In this document: piece after piece, positions 7,739 through 17,066 of the stretch
How positions within the stretch are numbered: the stretch's first letter is position 1
Layout: each line of letters opens with the position of its first letter
NCBI RefSeq assembly: GCF_946221515.1
Contig: NZ_CAMJVK010000001.1
Span: 18,285-82,284 of the forward strand
Direction: 5' to 3'
From: an uncultured Fenollaria sp.
Lineage (GTDB): Bacteria > Bacillota > Clostridia > Tissierellales > Peptoniphilaceae
Length of the DNA stretch: 64,000 bases
The notes under the pieces: generated by a model
What the model was told of the DNA's origin: nothing
The model's input: the letters and a program-made list of their open reading frames with translations, nothing else
The model's database searches: none
Program-made: the position numbers and the translations under genes

Positions 7739-9115
7739 TTGAATAGTATAAAAAAATATATCGATGATTATCAAAGTAAATATAAAAAATCACCAAGCTT
7801 TATGATTAAAACCTATGGCTGTCAGATGAACGAGCGTGACAGCGAGTCTATAAGCTGGATACTATCTAATCTTGGCTTTGTAGAGACAGATGATATGATT
7901 GAATCTGACATAGTTATATTCAATACATGCGCTGTAAGGCAAAATGCAGAGAATAAACTATTAGGCAACTTAGGCGACTTAAAACACCTAATGGAAGCAA
8001 ATAATTTAAAAAAGATCATTATGGTTTGCGGCTGTGTTATGGAGATTGATTCTTCAAGAGAATTTCTAGAGGAAAAATTCAAACACGTAGATATCATATT
8101 TGGAACTAATTCCATTGCCATTTTAGAAGATTTGCTTGAAGAACATCTATCTACAAAAAAACAGGTTATCAATATTGATAAAATCAATCTAAAGACAAGA
8201 GAAAAGATTGGTCAAAACAGAAGATATAATTTCAAATCTTATGTCAATATTATGTATGGCTGCGATAATTTTTGTACATATTGCATTGTACCATACACTA
8301 GAGGCAGGGAAGTATCAAGAGAGGCAAAGGATATAATAGCAGAGATTAAGCATCTTGTTGATGGCGGCGTAAAAGAAGTGACGCTACTTGGTCAAAATGT
8401 TAACTCATATGGAAAAACATTAGAGCCTCAAATTTCATTTACTGAGCTTATCTATAAGATTGCTGATATCGATGGACTTGAGAGAATTAGGTTTATGACA
8501 TCTCATCCTAAGGATATATCCAAAGAGCTTATATATGCTTTTGATGAGATAGATAAACTTATGCCGTTCTTGCACATACCAGTGCAATCAGGTTCAAATA
8601 GAATACTTAAGCTTATGAATAGAAAATACACTAGAGAAGATTATCTAGAAAAGATAGAGCTTATTAAATCCTTAAAACGTGATATTGCCTTATCTACAGA
8701 CCTCATAGTAGGCTTTCCAGACGAAAGTGATAGGGATTTTGAAGATACGATTGATCTAGTTAAAACAGTTGGATATGATCAAGCGTTTACCTTTATATAT
8801 TCAATAAGACCAGGTACTCTTGCTGCTAAGATGCAAAATCAAATTCCTGATGATATTAAAAACGCTAGATTACAAAAACTTATTGATGTACAAAACGATA
8901 TTAGCTTAGAAAAGAACAAGAAATACCTAGGTAAAACACTAAATGTATTAGTAGAAGGAAAATCTTCAAAAGATGAAAATTTCTACTCAGGTAGATCCGA
9001 AGAGTTTAAATTAGTAAACTTTAAAGCAAATGAAGAAGACATTGGCAATATTGTTAAAGTAAAAATAAATGATGTTAAATCATTTTCTATGAATGGTGAG
9101 AAAGTTGAAGATTGA
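7739..9115 (+). CDS. miaB: tRNA-2-methylthio-N6-dimethylallyladenosine synthase MiaB
   Basis: 458 residues from a TTG start with AGGAG 11 bases upstream; no better start exists in frame. UPF0004 domain cysteines are Cys28 (TYGCQMNERDSE), Cys64 (NTCAVR) and Cys99 (CGCV). The radical-SAM cysteines are Cys175, Cys179 and Cys182 (CDNFCTYCIVPYTRG). A TRAM RNA-binding domain is at about 395-455. The enzyme methylthiolates i6A37 in tRNA, acting on the product of MiaA, which is encoded about 4.5 kb downstream. It overlaps mutS by 23 bases, giving a miaB-mutS-mutL-miaA operon. Confidence 0.95.
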   Translation: MNSIKKYIDDYQSKYKKSPSFMIKTYGCQMNERDSESISWILSNLGFVETDDMIESDIVIFNTCAVRQNAENKLLGNLGDLKHLMEANNLKKIIMVCGCVMEIDSSREFLEEKFKHVDIIFGTNSIAILEDLLEEHLSTKKQVINIDKINLKTREKIGQNRRYNFKSYVNIMYGCDNFCTYCIVPYTRGREVSREAKDIIAEIKHLVDGGVKEVTLLGQNVNSYGKTLEPQISFTELIYKIADIDGLERIRFMTSHPKDISKELIYAFDEIDKLMPFLHIPVQSGSNRILKLMNRKYTREDYLEKIELIKSLKRDIALSTDLIVGFPDESDRDFEDTIDLVKTVGYDQAFTFIYSIRPGTLAAKMQNQIPDDIKNARLQKLIDVQNDISLEKNKKYLGKTLNVLVEGKSSKDENFYSGRSEEFKLVNFKANEEDIGNIVKVKINDVKSFSMNGEKVED

Positions 9116-11645
9116 TAAAGATAAATTATCTCCTATGATGAAGGAGTATGTAGAACTTAAAGAAAAGAATCAAGATGCTATAGTCATGTATAGGATTGGC
9201 GACTTCTTCGAAATGTTTTTCGACGATGCTATTGAAGCGAGCGAGATACTTGATTTAGTCTTAACAGGACGCGACTGCGGTCTAGATGAAAGAGCGCCTA
9301 TGTGCGGCGTGCCCGCTAAAGCTGTTGACGTCTACATCAATAAGCTTGGTCAAAACAATAAAAAAGTTATAATTGTCGATCAAGTAGAAGACCCAAGACT
9401 AGCCCAAGGCCTTGTTAAAAGAGACATAGTAAAGATAGTTACGCCAGGAACAACATCAAGCGAAGAAGAGCTAAATAAGTATATCATCTACCTATATATA
9501 GACGATATGGGTGCATCAATCGTCAAGTGCGACTACCTAACAGGTGATATCGATGCTCATGACTACATTCTTAATGGCAGTATATATGACATTGTTGACA
9601 GCATTTTTAAATACAATGTTGCAGAAGTCTTTATAAATGATGATTATGCTAATTTTGATGCTCTTATCAAATACTTCGAGAAAAAATCACTAGAGTATGT
9701 AAAGTCTTATAAAGTAGATAAAAAACTTGATGATATCATAGTCATTTTAAAAAATAGTCATAATATTAGCCTAAAGAAAAATGAATATAGAAAAGCTATT
9801 GCTATCTATTATCTTATAAATTATCTTGAATACACTCAAAAGAATGATTTGAAGCACTTTAAGTTTGAAAATATCAATGATGATGTAAAGACAATGGTCT
9901 TAGATGATCAAACTAGATTAAATCTTGAGATAGACTCATCTTATAATACTAAGTCAAAAACTTTATTTGATATACTTAACGATACAAAAACAGCCATGGG
10001 CTTAAGATACCTTAAAAATGCTATGCTAAAGCCGCTTATCAATGCTAGTGATATTAATGAAAGGCTTGATTTAGTCGAATATTTTTATAAAAATGAGATG
10101 GAAATGACAGGTATCAGAAACTATCTTAAGAATATTCGCGACATAGACAGAATTTCCAACAGAATCAATGAGATGACAGTTACAAAGCAAGATATGCTAA
10201 GGCTTAAGGACTATATTATCTACGCTGAAAACTCTGTAGCTCTTATAAAAGATGAAAACATTAAAGAGAATTTCAAATTTTATGACTTAAATGACTTAGT
10301 AAAGCTAATCGATATAGCGATAGATTCAATGGATAGCGAATATATAATTAAACTTAATTACAACGAGGAGCTTGATAAATACAGAAGCCTACAAAATGAT
10401 TCTTTAAAAGAAATACTTCTGCTTGAGGATAAAGATAGAAAAAATACCAAGATTAAAAATCTGAAAATAAAGTATAATAAGATACTTGGTTATTTCTATG
10501 AGGTTACTAAATCTAACTTAAATATGGTTCCTGAGTACTTTATTAAAAGAGCTACTCTTGTTAATAGTGAAAGGTTCGTAACTGAAGAGCTTAAGGCTCT
10601 TGAAACAGAGATACTTACAGCAAAAGATAGATTTGAATCCCTTGAAAAAGAACTATTTAACGATATAAAAAATAAATTACTTGATAGCTTATCGCGTATA
10701 AAGAACTTAAGCGAAAAGATTGCATATCTTGACTTTATAGTTAATCTTGCATATATTGCTAGAAAGAATAAATATGTAAGGGCAAGTATAAGCGATGAAG
10801 ATCTTGTATTAAAAAATTCAAGACATCCAGTTATTGAGAAGAATCTCAAAGATACTGCCTTTATTGAGAACGATGCATACTTTGATAGCAATAAGTATAT
10901 AAAAGTCATCACAGGGCCAAATATGAGCGGTAAATCGACTTATATGAGACAGATAGCTATATCCTTATACTTAAATCAAATAGGCTCCTTCGTTCCAGCG
11001 AGCGAAGCAAAATTACCTATAGTAGATAGGATTTTTACTAGAATAGGCGCATCAGATGATATTTCTAGAGGCAATTCGACATTTATGGTCGAGATGAAAG
11101 AAGTAAATGAGATACTTAAATTTGCTAGCAAAGATAGCTTCATCGTTTTAGACGAAGTAGGCAGAGGCACTAGCACTAACGATGGCTTATCCATTGCCTT
11201 TGCTATACTTGAATATATTTCAAAGAAGATTAAGGCTAAGACCATATTCAGTACACACTATCACGAAATACCTCATTTAACTGAAAAATTTAAGAATGTT
11301 GAGCAAATATCTATGGATATATTGGAAGATGGCGAAGATCTTATATTTTTAAGAAAGATTAAAAACGAAGCGCAAGACAAGAGCTACGGCATATACGTAG
11401 CAAAGCTTAGTGGTATCAATGATAATGTTATATCAAGCGCTCAAGAGATGATGGATAGGCTTGAATACCAAGATCTTAGCGTTAGAAAAAAAGAGAAAGA
11501 AACTACAAACATTAGCCTAGATGAATACAAGTATAGATCGTATGTAGATTCAATCAAGGACATAAACATAAATGCAATGACCCCAATGGATGCTCTAAAC
11601 GAGCTAAATAAGATTATAGAAAGAGCAAAAAAATTAGGTGATTAG
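9093..11645 (+). CDS. mutS: DNA mismatch repair protein MutS
   Basis: 850 residues, typical length. The mismatch-reading Phe-X-Glu motif is in RIGDFFEMFFDDA near residue 35. The ATPase P-loop GPNMSGKSTYMRQ is near 607, Walker B is FIVLDEVGRGTSTNDG, and the dimer motif STHYHE follows. It recognises mismatches and recruits MutL. The ATG lies within the end of miaB without a strong ribosome site; TTG 9105 with GGTGAG four bases upstream is an alternative. mutL begins directly after the stop. Confidence 0.97.
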   Translation: MVRKLKIDKDKLSPMMKEYVELKEKNQDAIVMYRIGDFFEMFFDDAIEASEILDLVLTGRDCGLDERAPMCGVPAKAVDVYINKLGQNNKKVIIVDQVEDPRLAQGLVKRDIVKIVTPGTTSSEEELNKYIIYLYIDDMGASIVKCDYLTGDIDAHDYILNGSIYDIVDSIFKYNVAEVFINDDYANFDALIKYFEKKSLEYVKSYKVDKKLDDIIVILKNSHNISLKKNEYRKAIAIYYLINYLEYTQKNDLKHFKFENINDDVKTMVLDDQTRLNLEIDSSYNTKSKTLFDILNDTKTAMGLRYLKNAMLKPLINASDINERLDLVEYFYKNEMEMTGIRNYLKNIRDIDRISNRINEMTVTKQDMLRLKDYIIYAENSVALIKDENIKENFKFYDLNDLVKLIDIAIDSMDSEYIIKLNYNEELDKYRSLQNDSLKEILLLEDKDRKNTKIKNLKIKYNKILGYFYEVTKSNLNMVPEYFIKRATLVNSERFVTEELKALETEILTAKDRFESLEKELFNDIKNKLLDSLSRIKNLSEKIAYLDFIVNLAYIARKNKYVRASISDEDLVLKNSRHPVIEKNLKDTAFIENDAYFDSNKYIKVITGPNMSGKSTYMRQIAISLYLNQIGSFVPASEAKLPIVDRIFTRIGASDDISRGNSTFMVEMKEVNEILKFASKDSFIVLDEVGRGTSTNDGLSIAFAILEYISKKIKAKTIFSTHYHEIPHLTEKFKNVEQISMDILEDGEDLIFLRKIKNEAQDKSYGIYVAKLSGINDNVISSAQEMMDRLEYQDLSVRKKEKETTNISLDEYKYRSYVDSIKDININAMTPMDALNELNKIIERAKKLGD

Positions 11646-13595
11646 ATGATAAAAGTACTATCAAAAGAAACAGTTGAAAAGATAGCTGCAGGCGAGGTTA
11701 TAGAGAGACCGGTATCAGTTGTCAAAGAACTTGTAGAAAATTCAATAGATGCAGGCGCTACAAATATCATTATCAAGATATATGATGGCGGCAAAAGAAA
11801 GATATCCATTTCTGATAATGGCAGTGGTATTAACAGAGAAGACGTTAATCTTGCCTTTATTAAGCACTCTACGAGCAAAATTGAGAATGTTGATGATTTA
11901 TATAGGATACACACTATGGGCTTCAGAGGCGAGGCATTGGCAAGCATCAAGGCCATAAGCAATGTTACACTTATAAGTAAGACTGAAGATGAAGAGATTG
12001 GCTCTAAAATAAGCTTTTTTAATGGCAATAAAAGGATAGAGAATATTTCCACTAATAAAGGTACGTCCATAATAGTCGAAGATATCTTCTATAATATTCC
12101 AGCAAGAAAGAAATTCTTAAAGAAAGATACTTATGAGTCAAATCTTATAAATGATCTATTATATAGGCTCGCTATAGCTAATCCTAATATCGGCTTTAAA
12201 TACATGAATAATGATAAAGTCATCTTTGATTTATTTAGCAATCAAAGCTTATATGAAAGGATTAACAGCCTTTATGGTTATGATACAGCCATAAATATGA
12301 AGGAAGTCAATATCGAAAGCGATAAGTTTAAGATTAGAGGCTATATATCAAATAATCTTCTATATAGAAGCAATAAAAAGAATCAGCTTTTATATATAAA
12401 TAATAGAACTGTTAAAAATGACGCTATAAATAAAGTAATAAATGAAGCTTACAAGTCTACTATACCTTTAAATAGATTCCCTGTATTCTTCTTATTTATA
12501 GATATAGACCCTAGTATGCTTGATGTTAACATACATCCAGCTAAGACTGAGGTTAAGATACAAGACATGGATGAACTTCTTGTTTTGCTTAACTCTAATC
12601 TAAAGCGCATAATAAACAATGATGTTGAGCTTAAAATAGCATTTTCTGATAAAAAAGATGAGAGGGAAGAGGAGACTAAGCTTAATATAGTAGAAAAAGA
12701 TGAAGAAGCTAGTGATGCTGCAGTAAGAATTACTTATGAAGATAATACGAGTACCCAAGATAAGGCAGTTTATGCTAAATCTAATGATACTGAGTACGAT
12801 GATGAATTTATAAGTAAGGAAGATAGTGATAGAGATGAAAATAATGCAGATATACCAGTTTTTAATGATGACGAGTTCATAAATGACATAAATTTATTAC
12901 AAGATAGAAATGAAGATGTTAAGAAAACTTCACAAAAATATGAAGAGATGTTAATATTTGATGATGAAACGAATGATGATAAAAATAGAATAGTGATGGA
13001 TGATATTAATATCCTTGATGCTTATAAGATAGAAGGCGTTTTATTCAATACCTTTATACTGCTTTATGACTACAATAACGACTTCGTAGTTATAATAGAC
13101 CAACATGCGGCACATGAAAGGATTCTTTACGAAGAATTTTCAGAAAAATTCAAGAATTCTAAAGTAAATTCACAATATATAGAAGGCGTAAGTCCTATAA
13201 AGCTTACAGTTAATGAAGAAGAAACTATAAAAGAAAACATGGATCTACTTAATAAGTTTGGCTTTACTATAGACATATATCCTGATCATAACGTAGTTGT
13301 AAGAAGCATACCAATAATATTTGGTGGTAATTACAGCTTAGACTTAATTAAAGATATCATTGGTATATTAGACGAAGAAAAGACTAACATCTATGACTAT
13401 AAAATCGAAAAGATTATGAAATACGCTTGTAAAAACGCTATCAAGGCTGGAGATAAAATCTCTAATATCGAAATTGACAAGCTTATAGAAGACCTTAAGA
13501 AGTGCAAGTATCCAACTACTTGTCCACATGGCAGACCAAGTATGATTATACTTAAGAAGAACATGATTGAGAAGATGTTCTTTAGGATACAATAA
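11646..13595 (+). CDS. mutL: DNA mismatch repair protein MutL
   Basis: 649 residues. The N-terminal GHKL ATPase has KIAAGEVIERP, ELVENSIDAGA, DNGSGI and TMGFRGEAL. A long acidic, low-complexity linker spans about 330-450. The C-terminal endonuclease domain has the metal-binding motif DQHAAHERILYEE near 485 and CPHGRP near 626, so this is a nicking-type MutL as in organisms without MutH. The start ATG is contiguous with the mutS stop, and the stop overlaps miaA (TAATG). Confidence 0.97.
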   Translation: MIKVLSKETVEKIAAGEVIERPVSVVKELVENSIDAGATNIIIKIYDGGKRKISISDNGSGINREDVNLAFIKHSTSKIENVDDLYRIHTMGFRGEALASIKAISNVTLISKTEDEEIGSKISFFNGNKRIENISTNKGTSIIVEDIFYNIPARKKFLKKDTYESNLINDLLYRLAIANPNIGFKYMNNDKVIFDLFSNQSLYERINSLYGYDTAINMKEVNIESDKFKIRGYISNNLLYRSNKKNQLLYINNRTVKNDAINKVINEAYKSTIPLNRFPVFFLFIDIDPSMLDVNIHPAKTEVKIQDMDELLVLLNSNLKRIINNDVELKIAFSDKKDEREEETKLNIVEKDEEASDAAVRITYEDNTSTQDKAVYAKSNDTEYDDEFISKEDSDRDENNADIPVFNDDEFINDINLLQDRNEDVKKTSQKYEEMLIFDDETNDDKNRIVMDDINILDAYKIEGVLFNTFILLYDYNNDFVVIIDQHAAHERILYEEFSEKFKNSKVNSQYIEGVSPIKLTVNEEETIKENMDLLNKFGFTIDIYPDHNVVVRSIPIIFGGNYSLDLIKDIIGILDEEKTNIYDYKIEKIMKYACKNAIKAGDKISNIEIDKLIEDLKKCKYPTTCPHGRPSMIILKKNMIEKMFFRIQ

Positions 13596-14548
13596 TGAAA
13601 GAAAAAATAATAGTTATATCAGGACCAACTGGTATTGGAAAATCAAAGGTCGCTGTTGAGCTCGCTAAAAAGCTTGGAAACGCTGAGATAATCTCATCTG
13701 ATTCAATGCAGATATATAAAGAAATGAGCATTGGGACTGCAAAAGTCACTGACGAAGAAATGTCTGGTATTAAGCATCATATGATAGACGAAGTGAGTAT
13801 TCATGATAATTTCTCTGTCTACGATTATCAAAAGAAGACAAAAAAGCTAATAAGCGATATGAATAAGCGTGGCACAATCCCTATAATCATAGGTGGAACC
13901 GGATTATATATCAATTCCTTATTATATAAGCTAGACTTTAGTAGTGAAGCTGAAGATAAAGAGCTTAGAGAAAAGCTAAATAAAGAAGAAGAACTATATG
14001 GCAAAGACTATTTATATAATAAATTAAAAAAGCTTGATCCAGAATATGCTGAAAAGCTTAGTGTGAATGATACTTTCAGGATAATTAGAGCTTTAGAGGT
14101 TATATACAAAAGCGGCAATAAATACAGCGAAGAAAATAAAAATTTCAGAGAATACAATGATGAATATGATAAGCTAATCTATATACTTCAAACAGATAGA
14201 GAGCTTTTATATGATAGAATCAATAAAAGAATTGACAAGATGATTGCAGCTGGTCTCTTAGATGAAGTTAAAGACATTATAAAGGATATGAGTAGTGAGG
14301 AAATTGCTTCAAATAGAGCTCTGCTTGCTATTGGATATAAAGAGCTTATAAGTTATCTGCAAGGTGAAATTACTTATGAAAGAGCTGTAGATCTAATCAA
14401 GCAAAAATCTAGGAACTACGCAAAAAGACAATTGACATGGTTTAGACGTGAGAGTGAAGCAAATTTCATTGACGTAAACTTTGAAGATATAGACCAAACA
14501 TTAAATACAATATACAATGACATAATGAAAAGGTGGAAGAATGAATAA
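13595..14548 (+). CDS. miaA: tRNA dimethylallyltransferase MiaA
   Basis: 317 residues. P-loop GPTGIGKSK is at 9-17, SSDSMQIYKEMSIGTAK is the prenyl/tRNA recognition motif, HHMID and GGTGLYINSLL follow, and NYAKRQLTWFRRE is near the C terminus. It adds dimethylallyl to A37 of UNN-reading tRNAs, supplying the MiaB substrate. The prenyl donor derives from the MEP pathway, whose IspH is also in the window. TAATG overlap with mutL; overlaps the next gene by 8 bases. Confidence 0.97.
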   Translation: MKEKIIVISGPTGIGKSKVAVELAKKLGNAEIISSDSMQIYKEMSIGTAKVTDEEMSGIKHHMIDEVSIHDNFSVYDYQKKTKKLISDMNKRGTIPIIIGGTGLYINSLLYKLDFSSEAEDKELREKLNKEEELYGKDYLYNKLKKLDPEYAEKLSVNDTFRIIRALEVIYKSGNKYSEENKNFREYNDEYDKLIYILQTDRELLYDRINKRIDKMIAAGLLDEVKDIIKDMSSEEIASNRALLAIGYKELISYLQGEITYERAVDLIKQKSRNYAKRQLTWFRRESEANFIDVNFEDIDQTLNTIYNDIMKRWKNE

Positions 14549-15815
14549 TATTTACAAAAAATACGATTTATCAGATGCTGTCATAAATTTAGTTAATGAC
14601 GCAAGTGATGAATTAAGCGAAACATACAAAGAGTATGAAAAAAATAAAGAGATTAATCAAATAAAAGTTATACATGCTATGCAAAAAAATAACTTAGCTG
14701 CATCAGACTTTTATTATGCAAGCGGTTATGGATATGGCGATATTGGTAGAGACAAAATTGAAGAAATTTTCAAAGACATCTTCAATGCAGAGGATGCTTT
14801 AGTAAGAACTTCTATAGTTTCAGGTACTCATGCTATATATATAATGCTTTCTTCGATTCTTGATCATGGAGATGAATTTATATACGTAACTGGCACTCCT
14901 TATGACACTATACAAAAAAGTATAGGCCTAATTGGCGATTTAAGGGACTCATTAATGAAAAAAGGTATAATGTATAGCCAAGTGGAGCTAAAAGCTGCTA
15001 CGATCGATTTTGAGGCCTTAGAAGCGAAAATCGCAAAAAACACCAAAGCTATAGTCGTGCAAAGGTCAATTGGCTACGAATTTAGAAAGGCAATCAATCT
15101 TCACGCAATAAAAGATGATATGCTTAAGTTTAAAGAGAAGCATCCAGACATTGTTATAATGTATGACAATTGCTATGGTGAATTTACCGACAGTATCGAG
15201 CCGACAGATATTGGTGCAGATATTATAGCTGGATCACTACTTAAAAATCTTGGTGCTGGTATAAGTTTAGGTGGCGGTTACTTAGTAGGAAGAAAAGATC
15301 TTATAGAGCTAGCTGCAGATCGTTTATATGCACCAGGCCTTGGTAAAGAGCTAGGCTTATCTTACGGCACGCTTAGAACGACATTACAAGGCTTATACAT
15401 GTCGCCACGAGTAGTATGTGAAGCTCTTAAGACACAAAGCTTATTCTCATATGTGTTCACAAAGCTTGGCTTTGAGTGCACGCCAGAATTTAACGAGCAC
15501 AAATCAGATATAGTTTGTGCAATAAAGTTCAAAGATCCAGATATACTTATTAAGTTCTGTAAATCGATACAAAAGGCAGCTTGCGTTGATTCATTCTTAA
15601 CGCCAGAACCTTGGGACATGCCAGGCTACGAGAATAAAATAATTATGGCGTCAGGCAGCTTTATAGATGGCTCATCCATAGAAATATCTGCTGATGGTCC
15701 TATAAGAGAGCCATATATAGCTTATTTCCAAGGATCTATGTCATTAGAGCAAGGTAAATTAGGCTTAATGATAGCCTTACAAGACCTAGTAGACGCAGGG
15801 AAGATATCATTATAA
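14541..15815 (+). CDS. PLP-dependent methionine gamma-lyase family protein (YnbB-like)
   Basis: 424 residues of the PF06838 family, annotated as 'methionine gamma-lyase family' or 'aluminium resistance protein'. A fold-type I PLP enzyme: the expected cofactor lysine is in GSLLKNLGAG near residue 234, with a glycine-rich GGGYLVG after it and the aspartate motif MYDNCYGEF upstream. The adjacency to miaA matches Bacillus ynbB. The substrate is not established for the family. The gene ends just before a strong hairpin terminator. Confidence 0.85.
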   Translation: MNNIYKKYDLSDAVINLVNDASDELSETYKEYEKNKEINQIKVIHAMQKNNLAASDFYYASGYGYGDIGRDKIEEIFKDIFNAEDALVRTSIVSGTHAIYIMLSSILDHGDEFIYVTGTPYDTIQKSIGLIGDLRDSLMKKGIMYSQVELKAATIDFEALEAKIAKNTKAIVVQRSIGYEFRKAINLHAIKDDMLKFKEKHPDIVIMYDNCYGEFTDSIEPTDIGADIIAGSLLKNLGAGISLGGGYLVGRKDLIELAADRLYAPGLGKELGLSYGTLRTTLQGLYMSPRVVCEALKTQSLFSYVFTKLGFECTPEFNEHKSDIVCAIKFKDPDILIKFCKSIQKAACVDSFLTPEPWDMPGYENKIIMASGSFIDGSSIEISADGPIREPYIAYFQGSMSLEQGKLGLMIALQDLVDAGKISL

Positions 15816-15832
15816 TAAAATATAAGCAAAAT

Positions 15833-15863
15833 AAAAGTATTAGAGCGAATCTAATACTTTTTT
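15833..15863. terminator. Bidirectional intrinsic terminator between ynbB and the Xer gene
   Basis: A 12-bp perfect stem (AAAAGTATTAGA with its complement) around GCGAA is followed by T residues on the + strand and by TTTTATTTTG on the - strand. It overlaps the last codons of the recombinase gene and serves two convergent transcripts. Confidence 0.85.
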
Positions 15864-16825
15864 CTATTGGCTAATGGATTATTTTCAATTGATTTTTTAA
15901 GGGTGCTATTATCAAGATGGGTATATATCTGTGTTGTAGCAACTGATGTGTGACCAAGTATCTCTTGCAAGGACCTTATATCTACTGAGCCATATTTATA
16001 CATAAGGGTAGCGGCAGTATGTCTTAATTTGTGGACTGTAAACTTGTTTTTGTCAAGGCCAGCCTCAAGTAAGTACTTATCAAACATGTACTGAACAGCG
16101 CGGTTTGACATACGAACCTTCTTTTGAGAGATGAATAGGGCGTGTTTATCAATTTCTTTAACATCTTTTGGTCTTACTTCAATATAGTCCTTTATTGCAC
16201 TAAATGTAGCATCGTTTAAATATATTTGTCTTTCTTTATTGCCTTTACCAACGACATTGATGTATCTATCCTCATTAATAGAGTCTAAATTAAGGCTAGT
16301 AAGCTCAGATATACGTAGACCACAGTTTAAAAACAGCATAATTATAGCATAGTCACGATTGCGCATTTCGTTATTTTCGTTCTTCATAATGGTATTTAAT
16401 AGCGTTTCGCATTGATTAAGACTTAAGTATATTGGTAGACGCTGATCAATTTTAGGCATTTCTAATTCATTTGCAACGTTATTATCAATTAGATTAACCT
16501 TCATTAGGTAAGCATATAGAGCATGAACTACAGCAGCTTTTCTATATTTGCCATAGTTAGTATTGTCAAGATCTTCATCAGCGTAGGATATAAAAGCATA
16601 TAGGTCATTAATTTGAAGCTTTTTAATGTCATCAATAGTAACAGCTGTATAATAATATTCATCGTTTTCATCTAAAATTTCTAAACGAATAGCGACAAAG
16701 TTAAGGAAAGATTTTAAGTCGTAGTAATAACTTTGAATAGTATTAGGAGACAAACCCTTAACTGATTTTAAATATCCTAAAAAGTCTTTTATGTAGTTAG
16801 GATCGTTTTTTTGTGTAATTGCCAT
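15851..16825 (-). CDS. XerC/XerD-type tyrosine recombinase
   Basis: 324 residues. An N-terminal SAM-like core-binding domain (about 10-115, GLSPNTIQSYYYDLKSF) is followed by the catalytic domain with the full set Arg171 (LRISEL), Lys195 (GKGNKER), His266 and Arg269 (HKLRHT), His292 (LGHTS) and Tyr301 (IYTHL). The family resolves chromosome dimers at dif or acts as an integrase. No phage or transposon genes are nearby, which favours a chromosomal Xer role. It is transcribed from a near-consensus promoter with a 28-bp palindrome in the leader, and lies where gene direction flips. Confidence 0.88.
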   Translation of the reverse strand: MAITQKNDPNYIKDFLGYLKSVKGLSPNTIQSYYYDLKSFLNFVAIRLEILDENDEYYYTAVTIDDIKKLQINDLYAFISYADEDLDNTNYGKYRKAAVVHALYAYLMKVNLIDNNVANELEMPKIDQRLPIYLSLNQCETLLNTIMKNENNEMRNRDYAIIMLFLNCGLRISELTSLNLDSINEDRYINVVGKGNKERQIYLNDATFSAIKDYIEVRPKDVKEIDKHALFISQKKVRMSNRAVQYMFDKYLLEAGLDKNKFTVHKLRHTAATLMYKYGSVDIRSLQEILGHTSVATTQIYTHLDNSTLKKSIENNPLANRKKY

Positions 16826-16857
16826 ATATTTGAAGCCCCTTTCGATATTATGTATTT

Positions 16858-16885
16858 ATGTCACTAAATTTATATTTAGCGACAT
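16858..16885. repeat. 28-bp imperfect palindrome, 11-6-11 layout, candidate Xer site or operator
   Basis: Arms ATGTCACTAAA and TTTAGCGACAT flank TTTATA. The arms match as an inverted repeat except for one base. The 11-6-11 geometry is that of dif-type Xer crossover sites. The site also falls about +8 to +35 of the recombinase transcript, so it could instead be a repressor operator or RNA hairpin. Confidence 0.5.
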
Positions 16886-16898
16886 TTTATCTAAATCT

Positions 16899-16927
16899 AT
16901 TATACCACCCTTTTATATAAATGTCAA
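16899..16927 (-). promoter_or_regulatory. Sigma-A promoter of the Xer recombinase gene
   Basis: On the - strand, TTGACA (16922-16927), a 17-base spacer and TATAAT (16899-16904) make a perfect housekeeping promoter about 75 bases before the recombinase start codon. Confidence 0.85.
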
Positions 16928-17025
16928 AGCTTTTTTCTAATATTTATTGTTTAATTAAACTAAATCACTTTTATCATTATACAAATTTCATTTATAAAAA
17001 TTGCTTATAAGATTGTATACAAATA

Positions 17026-17057
17026 AAAAATGTGTAGACTTTTTATCTACACATTTT
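17026..17057 (-). terminator. Intrinsic terminator of rny
   Basis: A 12-bp perfect stem (AAAATGTGTAGA and complement) with a 7-base loop starts 10 bases after the rny stop. It is followed on the - strand by a T run (TTTTTTATTTG). Confidence 0.85.
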
Positions 17058-17066
17058 ATTTAAATA

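Noticed and set aside
15851..16825. Phage or integrative-element integrase
   Set aside because: No att-like direct repeats, tRNA target, excisionase or other mobile genes are near; neighbours are conserved core genes.
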